From positions 32,429 through 96,428 of the forward strand of contig JABDPB010000105.1 in assembly GCA_013042995.1 (NCBI GenBank): a stretch of DNA of 64,000 nucleotides, given 5' to 3'. A program made the position numbers and the translations under genes. Below the pieces are notes generated by a model, which saw nothing but the letters and a program-made list of their open reading frames with translations, was not told the origin of the DNA and did no database searches. Of this stretch, positions 1 through 9,961 are shown piece by piece. The stretch is from Ignavibacteriaceae bacterium (GTDB lineage Bacteria > Bacteroidota > Ignavibacteria > Ignavibacteriales > Ignavibacteriaceae). Each line of letters opens with the position of its first letter. Within the stretch, counting starts at the first letter, position 1.

Positions 1-2
1 AA

Positions 3-269
3 AGTTCTCAGGCTGTAGTAGAAGTTGCGTTGAGCATTGCATCATTTACTTACGGTGGTTTACTGGGTGCATTTTTATTAGGCTTACTAAATAAAAATGC
101 AAAAGAGAGAGAAGCAATAATTGCGTTTACAGCAGGAATTGCAGTTATGATTCTAGTAATTTCATTCAACTTAGTCGCATGGACTTGGTTTACTTTAGCA
201 GGGGTAATTACAACTGTTTTTGTCGGCTCAGTGCTGACAATGATAAGGACTAAAGAATTGAAGACTTAA
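3..269 (+). CDS. Sodium:solute symporter (SSS family), 3' end only
   Basis: The reading frame is open from the left edge of the window, so the gene is cut by the window and only its last ~88 codons are visible. The visible start reads AVVEVALSIASFTYGGLLGAF, which is typical of the last part of SSS-family sodium/solute cotransporters. Two hydrophobic segments follow, ending in a short charged tail (RTKELKT). A TTG at 30 could be mistaken for a start, but the family similarity continues upstream of it. The substrate cannot be told from this part. A complete, different SSS transporter lies about 1 kb downstream. Confidence 0.8.
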   Translation, partial: SSQAVVEVALSIASFTYGGLLGAFLLGLLNKNAKEREAIIAFTAGIAVMILVISFNLVAWTWFTLAGVITTVFVGSVLTMIRTKELKT

Positions 270-280
270 GTTACTTCAGA

Positions 281-1105
281 CTAATTTTCGCACATTTCTT
301 TTATGTAATGATAAGCTTCGAGATGTCCAAGCTCATATGCTGCCTTTAAATCACTACAGCATCCGTCTTTATCACCGTTTTTTTCTTTAGCCAATGCCCT
401 TTCAAAATAAGCTGCTTCATGCCGCGGGTTTTTACTAATTGCAACAGAAAAATTTTCAATTGCTACTTCAAGATTATGGTTGTCTTTGCTAATTAATCCA
501 AGCATATAATAACCTTCAGCAAAGTTTGGTTCTGACTTTAAATAGCTTCGTAAATCCATTTCGGCACCATTGTAATCTTTAGTATTATAACGAGCAACGC
601 CTCGGTAGTAAAGTGTATTGGCTTCTTTCATTTGCAATCTTATCGCTTCAGTAAAATCTGGTATTGAACTATCATAGTTTCTGAGCCGCAATTTTGTTAG
701 TGCACGGCAGTAGTGCCCTATTGGGTCCAATGCTTTTAACTCAATTGCATTACTGAACTCCCCTATTGCCCCTTTAAAATCGCTGTGATTGCATTTGTCA
801 ATTCCGTTTCTAACTGTTTTTGTTAAGCGATCATTTTCAATATCAAAGTATGTTTTAAACCTCATTATTTCGAGTTTAGGATCTCTTTGCGGCGGACTGT
901 TTTTTACATGTAGTTCTGCAGTTTTTTTCGGCTGTTCTTCCTCTTCTGTTTCCTCTTCAATTGTTTCACCGCCAACGCCTTGTTCAAGAACCGCTCTTTC
1001 GCGGTAACTTAAATGCGGCTGAAGTTCTTTGCTTCCGCTTTTATATAACTTATAAAATAATACAGCAGCTGCAACAACAAGCACTGCAATAATTAACTCA
1101 AACAT
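281..1105 (-). CDS. Membrane-anchored TPR-repeat protein
   Basis: 274 residues. The N-terminus (FELIIAVLVVAAAVLFYKLYKS) is one membrane anchor. An acidic, low-complexity linker follows (EEETEEEEQPKK, about residues 50-62). From about residue 100 to the end there are tandem TPR units with repeating patterns such as YYRGVARYNTKDYNGAEMDL, spaced ~34 residues. TPR arrays bind partner proteins; the partner is not indicated here. The gene stands alone between two convergently or divergently placed SSS transporter genes and ends 11 bases from the end of the upstream one. Function beyond a scaffold role is unknown. Confidence 0.75.
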   Translation of the reverse strand: MFELIIAVLVVAAAVLFYKLYKSGSKELQPHLSYRERAVLEQGVGGETIEEETEEEEQPKKTAELHVKNSPPQRDPKLEIMRFKTYFDIENDRLTKTVRNGIDKCNHSDFKGAIGEFSNAIELKALDPIGHYCRALTKLRLRNYDSSIPDFTEAIRLQMKEANTLYYRGVARYNTKDYNGAEMDLRSYLKSEPNFAEGYYMLGLISKDNHNLEVAIENFSVAISKNPRHEAAYFERALAKEKNGDKDGCCSDLKAAYELGHLEAYHYIKEMCEN

Positions 1106-1261
1106 AATTTACCGGTATTTTTAAGTGTAATTAATAATTAATATCAGCAATTTATATGCCTGAATGAATTAAATTAAAAATGTAGAATATTTTTATTTTT
1201 TGAGCTATTTAGTAATGTTAATTCACCTATAATTTAAGATTATTTCAGGTATTATTTTCAG

Positions 1262-3001
1262 TTGCACTATTTAGACATTATTATAATTGCAGCCTATTTT
1301 ATTGTTTCAATTGGTATTGCTTTATACTATTCAAGGCGTGCTGGCAAGAGCATTAACGAGTTTTTCCTTTCCGGCAGAAATCTGCCTTGGTATCTTGCGG
1401 GAATATCAATGGTAGCTACTACCTTTGCTGCTGATACACCACTCGCTGTAACCGAGCTTGTTGCAAATAATGGAATTGCAGCCAACTGGCTTTGGTGGAA
1501 TTTCGCAATAGGTGGATTACTAACCGTTTTCTTTTTTGCAAAGCTTTGGAGAAGAGCAGGTATTTTAACGGAAGTTGAATTTGTCGAAATACGATATTCA
1601 GGTAAACCGGCAAAATTTTTAAGAGGATTCAGAGCTGTCTATCTCGGTTTATTTATGAACGTGATTATCATAGGCTGGGTAAATAAAGCAATGTCTTCTA
1701 TTTTAGTTGGAATGTTTGGTGTAGAAGAATCAACGGTTTACTTGTATGTGTTTGGATGCATGACGGTTGTAGCAATTTACTCGGCGCTTTCAGGTTTATG
1801 GGGGGTTGTAGTTACAGATGCTTTTCAATTTGTCTTAGCAATGACCGGCTGTATAATTCTAGCCGTAATAATTGTAAACCTGCCGCAAATAGGTGGCATA
1901 ACAGGTTTAAAAGCTAGTCTGCCGGAGTCAGCCTTTGATTTCTTTCCTAATATATCGGATGCCAGCTCAGTTGCAGGTACACTGACATTAACCGTTTCAT
2001 CATTCTTAGCATACATTGGTATTGTTTGGTGGGCTTCATGGTATCCGGGTGCTGAACCCGGCGGCGGCGGCTATGTTGCACAAAGGATGATGTCAGCAAA
2101 AAATGAAAAGCATTCGCTTCTAGCAACTCTGTTTTTTCAAGTAGCCCATTATGCAATAAGACCTTGGCCATGGATAATTGTTGGGTTGTGCAGTTTACTC
2201 TTGTATCCGGAACTTGCCGAAGATGAAAAACGAATGGGCTTTATTTACGCTATGAATGATTTTCTTCCAATCGGTTTAAAGGGAATGTTAATAGCAGCGT
2301 TTTTTGCGGCTTATATGAGCACAATTGCAACACAATTAAACTGGGGGGCCTCCTATTTAATAAATGATCTTTACAAGCGGTTCATTAATACAGATGCTGA
2401 TGAAAAACACTATGTCAGTTCTTCCCGTTTCACAACCTTACTTTTAATGTTGATCTCAATTGTTGTTACGCTTTTTATTAGCAGGATTGCAGGGGCATGG
2501 GAGTTTATTATTGAGTGTGGAGCTGGAGTAGGACTGGTTTTAATTTTAAGATGGTTTTGGTGGAGAGTTAATGCTTGGTCTGAAATTTCTGCAATGATAA
2601 CGCCTTTTATTGTTTATCCCCTTGCAATTACTTCAGGTTTAGAATTTCCTGATACTATTTTTATCATAGTTCCTTCAACCACTATTATTTGGTTAACCGT
2701 TACATTCTTAACAAAGCCAACAGATAATGAGGTGCTTCTCTCATTTTACAAGAGAGTTTACCCGGGTGGGAAATTGTGGAAACCGATTTCTTTACAATTG
2801 CCTAAAATTAAAGAGCAAAAAACATTCCTTAAAATGTTTGTTAACTGGATATTTGGAGTTCTACTTGTTTATTCTATATTATTTGGAACAGGCAAATTGA
2901 TATTTGCTGAATATATCGGCTTCGGAATTTATACAGCAATTGCCCTGTTTTCTGCGATAGTTGTAGTTAAAAATTTATCCATTTTGCAGGAAGAAAATTA
3001 A
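1262..3001 (+). CDS. Sodium:solute symporter (SSS family)
   Basis: 579 residues, with about 13 hydrophobic segments as in the sodium/solute symporter family. The N-terminal part contains the SSS pattern around the first helices (RRAGKSINEFFLSGRNLPW, then GISMVATTFAADTPLAV), which forms part of the sodium/substrate site region in relatives. The start used is TTG at 1262; I see no better ATG upstream. Members import sugars, amino acids, carboxylates or nucleosides with sodium, and the sequence does not tell which. The next gene, a HAD phosphatase, begins 8 bases downstream, so the two are probably cotranscribed, together with the following phosphodiesterase gene. Confidence 0.88.
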   Translation: MHYLDIIIIAAYFIVSIGIALYYSRRAGKSINEFFLSGRNLPWYLAGISMVATTFAADTPLAVTELVANNGIAANWLWWNFAIGGLLTVFFFAKLWRRAGILTEVEFVEIRYSGKPAKFLRGFRAVYLGLFMNVIIIGWVNKAMSSILVGMFGVEESTVYLYVFGCMTVVAIYSALSGLWGVVVTDAFQFVLAMTGCIILAVIIVNLPQIGGITGLKASLPESAFDFFPNISDASSVAGTLTLTVSSFLAYIGIVWWASWYPGAEPGGGGYVAQRMMSAKNEKHSLLATLFFQVAHYAIRPWPWIIVGLCSLLLYPELAEDEKRMGFIYAMNDFLPIGLKGMLIAAFFAAYMSTIATQLNWGASYLINDLYKRFINTDADEKHYVSSSRFTTLLLMLISIVVTLFISRIAGAWEFIIECGAGVGLVLILRWFWWRVNAWSEISAMITPFIVYPLAITSGLEFPDTIFIIVPSTTIIWLTVTFLTKPTDNEVLLSFYKRVYPGGKLWKPISLQLPKIKEQKTFLKMFVNWIFGVLLVYSILFGTGKLIFAEYIGFGIYTAIALFSAIVVVKNLSILQEEN

Positions 3002-3009
3002 TTTAGCAG

Positions 3010-3858
3010 ATGATTGAAAAAAAAATAGCCCGAGATATAAAACTTATTGTATCTGACCTTGACGGCACATTGCTAAGTGATGATGGCAGTTTAGGAGTTG
3101 AAACGAGAAATTTAATTAAGGAATTAATTAAAGAAGGGATAAATTTTTCAATCGCCAGCGGAAGGCTTCATTCAGCTGTAGTTCCTACGGCTGAAGCGCT
3201 AAATTTAAACGGTCCCCTTATTTCACTCGATGGTGCATTAGTTAAGTATCATTCAAATGGAAAAACAATTTTTAAATTGCCGCTTGGAAGAAGACAAGTA
3301 AGCAAGGCAGTAAATTATTCAGAAGAAAATCTTATAAATATTGTTCTTTGCCATGCAGATGCAATTTATTATACCGATTTTAATACTGTTATTCCTTCAC
3401 TTTTAAGTAAGTTTGGCGCCGAATACAAAAAGGTGGATTCGTACGAAGAATATATTAAAAACACTTTAGAAATTGTTTGCGCAAGCGATATGAAAGATTC
3501 AATAAAAAGAATGGATGAAGCTTTTACTTTTCCTGCAGCAATCGGGTGTACCACTTCATTTTTTAAAAGTCGTAGCTACGATAATATCTATTATCTTGAA
3601 ATAAGAAAATCTGGATGCAGCAAAGGGAAAGGATTAAAAAGAGTTTTAAAGCATCTAAATCTAAAGCCTGAAAACGCAGTTGTAGTTGGCGACTGGTATA
3701 ACGACATAAGCTTGTTTAAAACAAAAGCTTTTAAAGTAGCCGTTGCAAATGCAATTCCAGAACTTATACATTTATCTGATTATGTTACGAAAGGCACTAA
3801 CAATGAAGAAGGAGCTGCAGAAATTTTTGAAATGATTTTAAAGGCAAAAAGGAACTAA
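3010..3858 (+). CDS. HAD-superfamily hydrolase, Cof type
   Basis: 282 residues. Motif I is intact (SDLDGTLLSDDG, nucleophile Asp near residue 16), followed by an ASGR motif II region and the C-terminal GDWYNDISLF motif IV with its acidic pair. The large cap between the motifs marks the IIB (Cof/YidA-like) class. These enzymes dephosphorylate sugar phosphates, nucleotides or cofactors such as pyridoxal phosphate; the substrate is unknown. The gene lies 8 bases after the SSS transporter and 3 bases before the PgpH-like gene, so all three are likely one transcript. Confidence 0.88.
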   Translation: MIEKKIARDIKLIVSDLDGTLLSDDGSLGVETRNLIKELIKEGINFSIASGRLHSAVVPTAEALNLNGPLISLDGALVKYHSNGKTIFKLPLGRRQVSKAVNYSEENLINIVLCHADAIYYTDFNTVIPSLLSKFGAEYKKVDSYEEYIKNTLEIVCASDMKDSIKRMDEAFTFPAAIGCTTSFFKSRSYDNIYYLEIRKSGCSKGKGLKRVLKHLNLKPENAVVVGDWYNDISLFKTKAFKVAVANAIPELIHLSDYVTKGTNNEEGAAEIFEMILKAKRN

Positions 3859-3861
3859 AAT

Positions 3862-6066
3862 ATGAGCTCAGAAATGGAAAGAACCAAACGTGGATTCTTC
3901 ATAAAAATTATTATTGGCTTTATTACCGTTGTCCTTATTGTTTTAATGTTTCCTAAAGGCGAATCAATTGAGTTTGAAGTTTCTGAAGGAGCAATTTGGC
4001 TTTATGATGATTTAATTGCACCATTCAGTTTTCCTGTAAAAAAGGCAGAAAGCATATACCAAGCTGAACTAAATCAAGCAAGGGTTAGTGTCTATCCTGT
4101 TTTTCTGAATAAACCTGAGAACAAAAATGTTAGTATTGATTCTTTGAGAGCTTACAGCTTACTATTAATTAAAACAATTGATTTTTACATAGATGCTGAT
4201 TCTGTTCCATCCATTAATCCTACTTTCTTAAGCACCACTTCATTTTCCAAATTTTTGAACCTTCGTGTGCAGGAGAGAAATTTAATTACCGGCAGGATTC
4301 CCGGTTTAAATAAGTTATTTAGCTCTGTTGAATCTATTATCCTTTATATCTATTCAATTGGAGTTCTTGATGTTGAGGAAGGGTCAATTATGCGTGACAG
4401 TATTGCAGTCAGAACCGGTAACTTTGATCGTATTGAACCGATAAGTAAATATTTCTCACTTGGGAATGCCAAAGACGAAGTTGAAAAAGAAATTAAAAAA
4501 TTAAATTATCCCAAAGATGTTGAAACGGCAGCTATTGAATTTGCAGTGCATTTTGTTTTTTCGAATATAGCTTACAGCAAAGAATTAACAGAGGAAGAAA
4601 TTCGCTACGCAGAAGGCAATGTATCAAGCTACTCAGGTATCGTAAATGAAAATGAAAGAATAATCGCCCGCCACGATAGAATCACAAAAGATGTAAAACT
4701 TAAAATCGAATCATACAAAGATGCAAAGGGAGATATGATTGGAAACGAGAGTCTTTTCTTACAGGCTCTCGGAAAGTTTATTCACATTTCACTCATTCTT
4801 TCACTTCTCGTTGCTTACATTTTTCTTTTTAGAAAGAAAATTTATTACGATAATAATAAAATTATTTTATTCGCACTTGTAATTTTATTTGTTTCGCTGA
4901 TAACGTTTTTAATTAACCAGGTTGAAGTGCAGGCACCAATGCAATATTTGATTTTTATACCTGCGGCTTCAATGCTAATAACAATAATGTTCGATTCACG
5001 AATTGGATTTTATTCAACTGTAATTTTAACTTTAATTACAGGAGCTTTAAGAGGAAACGATTACACTTTTATGGCAATGAATTTAATTGCAGGTGGGATT
5101 GCAGTTTATTCTGTTCGGGATATAAAAAACCGCTCACAAATTTTCCGATCCTTTTTATTTATTCTTTTAGGTTATCTGCTTGGAATAATTGCATTCGGAT
5201 TGGAGAGATTTGCACCTTGGTCCACAATTCTGGTTGAATCAGCATTTGCAGCATCAAACGCTCTTATTAGTCCGGCATTAACATACGGCTTGCTGATATT
5301 CTTTGAACGATTATTTAATATAACAACTGACCTGACTCTTTTGGAACTTTCAAACTTCGACAAACCATTGCTTAAAGAACTTTCGCGTAAAGCACCAGGC
5401 ACCTTTAATCATTCAATGACTATGGGAACAATTGCGGAAGCTGCTGCTGAAAAAATTGGTGCAAATCCTTTGCTCGCAAGAGTCGGGGCGTACTACCATG
5501 ATGTTGGAAAAACTATAACACCACATAACTTTGTTGAAAATCAGTTAAACAATCAAAACGTGCACGAAAATTTAACATCCGAAGAAAGCGTAAAACTAAT
5601 TGCGCGCCATGTTAATGAAGGAATAGCTCTTGCTAAGGATCATAATCTTCCGCAGGAAATAGTAGATTTTATTCCTATGCACCATGGCACTATGGCAATG
5701 ACATATTTTTATGAGCGCGCAAAAAAGATTTATGGAGAAGAGAAAGTTAATGCTGAAGATTTTAGGTACCCGGGTCCAAAACCAAACACTAAAGAAACTG
5801 CGATTGTCATGCTTGCCGATGGTTGTGAGTCGGCAGTTCGCTCAATTGAAAATCCCGACCCGGATAAAGTTGAAAATATTATTAAGAACATATTTAAGGG
5901 CAGAATTTCTGATGGACAGCTTGATGAAGCACCGATTACTTTTAAGGATATCGCCCAAATGAGAGAAGAGTTTTTAAACATTCTACTGGGGCAACATCAT
6001 AAAAGAATAAAATATCCCAAGCAGGATGAAACCGAAAAAGGAATTGAAACAGCAGAAAAAGAATAA
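3862..6066 (+). CDS. pgpH: 7TM-HD domain phosphodiesterase, PgpH-like (c-di-AMP)
   Basis: 734 residues with the layout of 7TMR-HD proteins: an N-terminal membrane segment (about residues 12-30), a large extracytoplasmic 7TMR-HDED region (to about 300), a seven-helix membrane block (about 305-475) and a cytoplasmic HD domain (about 500-690). The metal-binding residues H517 (FNHSMTMG) and H546-D547 (YYHDVGK) are present. PgpH-type proteins hydrolyse cyclic di-AMP to pApA. The assignment follows the domain order; the biochemical substrate in this phylum is inferred. ATG 3862 follows the HAD gene by 3 bases. A permease with an RCK_C-like domain, a fold that can bind c-di-AMP in other bacteria, lies at 21360. 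Confidence 0.85.
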   Translation: MSSEMERTKRGFFIKIIIGFITVVLIVLMFPKGESIEFEVSEGAIWLYDDLIAPFSFPVKKAESIYQAELNQARVSVYPVFLNKPENKNVSIDSLRAYSLLLIKTIDFYIDADSVPSINPTFLSTTSFSKFLNLRVQERNLITGRIPGLNKLFSSVESIILYIYSIGVLDVEEGSIMRDSIAVRTGNFDRIEPISKYFSLGNAKDEVEKEIKKLNYPKDVETAAIEFAVHFVFSNIAYSKELTEEEIRYAEGNVSSYSGIVNENERIIARHDRITKDVKLKIESYKDAKGDMIGNESLFLQALGKFIHISLILSLLVAYIFLFRKKIYYDNNKIILFALVILFVSLITFLINQVEVQAPMQYLIFIPAASMLITIMFDSRIGFYSTVILTLITGALRGNDYTFMAMNLIAGGIAVYSVRDIKNRSQIFRSFLFILLGYLLGIIAFGLERFAPWSTILVESAFAASNALISPALTYGLLIFFERLFNITTDLTLLELSNFDKPLLKELSRKAPGTFNHSMTMGTIAEAAAEKIGANPLLARVGAYYHDVGKTITPHNFVENQLNNQNVHENLTSEESVKLIARHVNEGIALAKDHNLPQEIVDFIPMHHGTMAMTYFYERAKKIYGEEKVNAEDFRYPGPKPNTKETAIVMLADGCESAVRSIENPDPDKVENIIKNIFKGRISDGQLDEAPITFKDIAQMREEFLNILLGQHHKRIKYPKQDETEKGIETAEKE

Positions 6067-6082
6067 ACTCGTGTTTGCTTAA

Positions 6083-6973
6083 ATGGAAATTTTTTTGCGT
6101 GAATATATCTCTTCTCTCGAGCTTGAAAGAAACCTTTCCATCAATACAATAAAATCATACCAAAACGATTTAAACTCTTTAATTGGGTTTTTAAAAGAAA
6201 TTAAAATTAATGATCCGGCGGACATCAATTATCAGCACCTATCAACTTTTTTTAAAACTTTAAATAAACTAGGACTAAGTAGCCGTTCAGCTGCGCGATA
6301 TTATTCTTCAATAAAAGGATTTTTCAAATACTTATTTGCAAGCGGTTATCTACAGAAAAACCCAATGGAGAAATTATCTGCACCTAAAGTGAGTAAAGGA
6401 TTGCCTGTTGTTCTAAATGTAAATGAAGTCGAAAAAATTTTGGACTTCCCAAATACCTCAACCAAACTTGGATTAAGAGATAAAGCACTGCTTGAAACTT
6501 TTTACGCATGCGGTTTAAGAGTTTCAGAATTAATAAACTTAAAAGTAGCAGATTTGTTTTTACAAGAAGGCATAATACGAGTATTGGGGAAAGGATCGAA
6601 AGAAAGATTGGTCCCGATCGGTTCTTCTGCTATTCAATGGATTGAAGAATACTTAAGTAAAAGCCGTCCACTACTCGTAAAAAAGGCGATCAGTGAAAAC
6701 TTTCTTTTTTTAAATAACCGTGGCACAAGACTGTCACGTATGGGCATATGGAAAATTGTAAATCAAAGCAAGTTAGGGGCAGGAATAAAAAAAGAAGTTC
6801 ATCCGCACACTTTCCGCCATTCATTTGCCACACACCTGCTTGAAGGAGGTGCCGATCTGCGAGCTGTGCAAGAAATGCTTGGACACGCTGATATTTCAAC
6901 CACTCAAATTTACACACATCTCGACAGGGATTACATTAAACAAGTTCACAAGGAATATCATCCCAGGGGGTGA
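6083..6973 (+). CDS. xerD: Tyrosine recombinase XerD/XerC type
   Basis: 296 residues, the normal length for Xer recombinases. A SAM-like N-terminal core-binding domain (about 1-90) is followed by the catalytic domain with all expected residues: R146 (CGLRVSEL), K170 (GKGSKER), H242 and R245 (HTFRHSFATHLL), H268 (GHADIS) and the nucleophile Y277 (TQIYTHL). Xer proteins resolve chromosome dimers at dif with a partner. The housekeeping context and the XerD-like C-terminus suggest chromosome maintenance rather than a mobile element. No dif-like site was recognised nearby. Confidence 0.92.
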   Translation: MEIFLREYISSLELERNLSINTIKSYQNDLNSLIGFLKEIKINDPADINYQHLSTFFKTLNKLGLSSRSAARYYSSIKGFFKYLFASGYLQKNPMEKLSAPKVSKGLPVVLNVNEVEKILDFPNTSTKLGLRDKALLETFYACGLRVSELINLKVADLFLQEGIIRVLGKGSKERLVPIGSSAIQWIEEYLSKSRPLLVKKAISENFLFLNNRGTRLSRMGIWKIVNQSKLGAGIKKEVHPHTFRHSFATHLLEGGADLRAVQEMLGHADISTTQIYTHLDRDYIKQVHKEYHPRG

Positions 6974-7070
6974 AATATTGTATTAGCCTCGGAAATGTAA
7001 GAAAATCATTGGATGAAGATTTTATTATTTTTAATGTTCAATTAATTAAATGCAAAACTCTGCAGGAAAA

Positions 7071-8093
7071 ATGAAAGCATCTTTTCTTTCTTTTCTTTCT
7101 TTTATTTTAATTTTGTTTTTTCTATTTGCTTTGACAGGCTGCAATAAAAAGTATGAGGAACAAACAGTCCCCCAAAATGTGCCCGATACAACTGCAGTAG
7201 AAACTACAAAGCATTTTTTATTTGTTGGAAAATGGTACGGGAAAGCAGGAGTTTATAAATATGATTTGAATACAAAAAAGCACGAAACCGTTTGGTGGCA
7301 TCCAAGGGAAAATGTAAAGCTGCTTATTTCTAAAACTGAAGTTAATCCTGCATTTTTTTTTACTCTGAGAAAAACAGGATTTCAAGGTGGTTTTCCATAT
7401 TTTGAAAAAGTTAAAATCTACAGAATTAGCAAAGATTTTAGCAAAACCGAATTTATTTATTCAATAAAAGACGGAATGCAAATAACAGCACGCTGGAACA
7501 ACGATGAAAATTTTGAAGTTGTATTTACAGAAATTGATAAAACTGATCCAATTTACATTAATAGACATATAAAAACCTTCGATGGCTACGGAAAATTAAT
7601 TAATGATGAAATTGAAACCTTCAATCTTGTTGCTGATGGTTTTCCCGAACTGCTGCCTGAAAGAAATCCAACTGTCTCTGCATCCGGAAGGTACGGAATT
7701 TCTGTTGTTGGAGATTCCGTTTATTTAAAAACCGCTGATGGTGACAGCTTAAAATTTATAATAGATGTAAATCATTACTTAAAAAAAATTGAATGGAGTA
7801 TTGACGAGCAGTTTGTTTTTATCTCAACCCTCGATCTTGAAAACGAATCGTTAAAAACTCAAAAGCCAGAAACCTCTGAATTGTTTGTATATTCTATAGT
7901 AAAAGACTCGGTTGTTGCAAGCTGGAGTGGGGCAGGGATAAAAAACTTTTTTACACTCGACAGCCTGCTGGTTTTTGATAATGGTTTTGGCAGAAATTCA
8001 TCTATTTTTATCTATAATTATTTAAACGAAGAATTATTCAAGAAATTTAACATAAAGGGAGAATGCGGACTATTTTATATTCCAGAATTATAG
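7071..8093 (+). CDS. Lipoprotein, function unknown
   Basis: About 340 residues. A lipoprotein signal peptide (hydrophobic run ending FALTGC) places the lipidated Cys about 24 residues from the chosen start. ATG 7071 is preferred over the in-frame ATG at 7050 because the signal peptide begins there and AGGAAA lies directly before it. The mature part is beta-rich with repeated short strands, possibly propeller-like, but I recognise no family. It precedes the MsbA-like transporter by 7 bases and the O-antigen ligase-like gene after that, so a role in envelope polysaccharide or lipid handling is possible by association only. Confidence 0.65.
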   Translation: MKASFLSFLSFILILFFLFALTGCNKKYEEQTVPQNVPDTTAVETTKHFLFVGKWYGKAGVYKYDLNTKKHETVWWHPRENVKLLISKTEVNPAFFFTLRKTGFQGGFPYFEKVKIYRISKDFSKTEFIYSIKDGMQITARWNNDENFEVVFTEIDKTDPIYINRHIKTFDGYGKLINDEIETFNLVADGFPELLPERNPTVSASGRYGISVVGDSVYLKTADGDSLKFIIDVNHYLKKIEWSIDEQFVFISTLDLENESLKTQKPETSELFVYSIVKDSVVASWSGAGIKNFFTLDSLLVFDNGFGRNSSIFIYNYLNEELFKKFNIKGECGLFYIPEL

Positions 8094-8100
8094 TTAAAGT

Positions 8101-9960
8101 ATGAAGACTTACCTAAGAATTCTTTCATATGTTAGGCCATACTGGAAGCATCTTTTATTTGCAATTTTGCTTTCAATTCTTTACGCGGTTTTTAACGGTG
8201 TTTCAATTTATCTTGTTATTCCTCTACTTGATACTTTGTTCCAGGAATCATCAGTTCAAACAACTACTGAAAGTACAACCAGTACCGATTCAATATCTTC
8301 CATTATACCAGATTTTCTATTAGACCTTAAAGACAGTGTTGTTTCGTGGTTTGTAGATTTCGTCTACATCGGTGACAAGATAGAAATTTTGATGAAGATA
8401 TGTATAGTAATTCTTATTGTTTTTATGTTAAAAAATGTTTTTGGGTACCTGCAGGCATATTTTATGGCTTACATTGAATACGCCTCAATGAATGAATTAA
8501 GAAACGCTGCTTACAAACACCTTCACAAGCTACCCTTAAGTTTTTTTAAGAAAGAAAAGGTTGGGGATATTATTTCAAGAATTACGAACGACATTGTCAG
8601 AATACAGGAAAGTATCTCGGCAACATTTAGCAATCTTATTAAAGAACCTTTTACAATCATTGTTTTTCTTGTAATTGCATTAAGCATCAGCTGGGAACTT
8701 ACATTATTGGCTGTAATAATTCTTCCGTTATCAATGCTGGTAATAGGATGGATCGGACTTAAAGTAAGAGCACAGAGTACAATTGTTCAGGAAAAACTGG
8801 CAGACATAACCAGTGTTTTACAAGAAACAATTTCAGGTGTGAAAGTAGTCAAAGCATTTGGAATGGAACAGTACGAGAACAATAAGTTTTTTGCGGAGAC
8901 AAAGAGTTTTTTAAGGACAGTTTTAAAAGTTGTTAGAATCAGAAATTCTTCTTCGCCTGTTACAGAAATAATTAGTGTTTTTGTGGGAGCGGTTATTATT
9001 TATTATGGCGGTGTTTTAGTTCTTGCAGAATCAACACTTACTGCAAGCCTTTTTATGGGATTTTTACTTGCAATATTCCAAATGATGCGCCCCATAAAAG
9101 AACTTAGCACCGTGAACAACAGAATTCAGGAAGCAAGTGCAGCGGCGGATAGGGTTTTTGAAATTTTAGATATTGTGCCAGATATAAAGAATAAAACCTA
9201 TGCCGAAACTCTTAGCGATTTTAAAAATACAATTAAGTTTGAAAATGTTTCTTTTAAGTATGAAGATTCAGATGAATTGGTACTAGACAATATTAACTTT
9301 CACGTAAAGAAGGGTGATATATTAGCTCTTGTTGGGCCAAGCGGTGGCGGCAAATCTACTTTAGTAGATTTGATTCCGAGGTTTTATGATCCTGCAAGCG
9401 GTCGGTTATTAATTGATGGTGGAGATATCCGTGAGTTCACACTTGAATCGTTGCGGAGCAAAATGGGAATTGTAACGCAGGAAACTTTTTTATTCAATGC
9501 TTCAATTAAGCAGAACATTGCATATGGTTTAGATGACTATCCTTTAGAAAAAATAATTGAAGCCGCAAAGACCGCTAACGCACATAATTTTATTATGGAG
9601 TCTACCAAAGGATACGATACGGTGATAGGCGAACGCGGAGTCAAGCTTTCGGGTGGTCAGCGCCAAAGAATTACAATTGCACGTGCTCTTCTTAAAAATC
9701 CCGAAATAATGATTTTTGACGAAGCAACTTCTGCACTCGATAGTGAATCTGAGATGCTTGTACAGGAAGCTATTGAAAGGTTAATGAAAAACCGAACAAC
9801 TTTTGTAATTGCGCACAGGCTTAGCACTATAAGGAACGCAACAAAAATAATGGTTATTGATTACGGAAAAATTATTCAGTCCGGCACACACGATGAACTG
9901 ATTAAAGTTGATAAGGGGTTATACAAAATGCTTTACGATATGCAGTTCAGGGATAGTTAG
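8101..9960 (+). CDS. msbA: ABC transporter, MsbA-like lipid flippase (fused TM-ATPase)
   Basis: 619 residues: an exporter-type transmembrane domain (six helices, about residues 15-340) fused to an ATPase domain. Walker A is GPSGGGKST (about 412-420), the signature is LSGGQRQR (about 516), Walker B is IMIFDEATSALD (about 538) and the H-loop is VIAHRLST. The half-transporter would act as a homodimer in the inner membrane. MsbA-type members flip lipid A or other lipids; related exporters carry drugs or peptides. A small insertion of Ser/Thr-rich sequence (about residues 50-66) lies between the first two helices. The adjacent O-antigen ligase-like gene supports a lipid/LPS role. Confidence 0.85.
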   Translation: MKTYLRILSYVRPYWKHLLFAILLSILYAVFNGVSIYLVIPLLDTLFQESSVQTTTESTTSTDSISSIIPDFLLDLKDSVVSWFVDFVYIGDKIEILMKICIVILIVFMLKNVFGYLQAYFMAYIEYASMNELRNAAYKHLHKLPLSFFKKEKVGDIISRITNDIVRIQESISATFSNLIKEPFTIIVFLVIALSISWELTLLAVIILPLSMLVIGWIGLKVRAQSTIVQEKLADITSVLQETISGVKVVKAFGMEQYENNKFFAETKSFLRTVLKVVRIRNSSSPVTEIISVFVGAVIIYYGGVLVLAESTLTASLFMGFLLAIFQMMRPIKELSTVNNRIQEASAAADRVFEILDIVPDIKNKTYAETLSDFKNTIKFENVSFKYEDSDELVLDNINFHVKKGDILALVGPSGGGKSTLVDLIPRFYDPASGRLLIDGGDIREFTLESLRSKMGIVTQETFLFNASIKQNIAYGLDDYPLEKIIEAAKTANAHNFIMESTKGYDTVIGERGVKLSGGQRQRITIARALLKNPEIMIFDEATSALDSESEMLVQEAIERLMKNRTTFVIAHRLSTIRNATKIMVIDYGKIIQSGTHDELIKVDKGLYKMLYDMQFRDS

Positions 9961-9961
9961 A

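Noticed and set aside
9908..9961. Upstream start for the O-antigen ligase gene
   Set aside because: It would overlap the MsbA gene by 53 bases; ATG 9962 lies directly after its stop.
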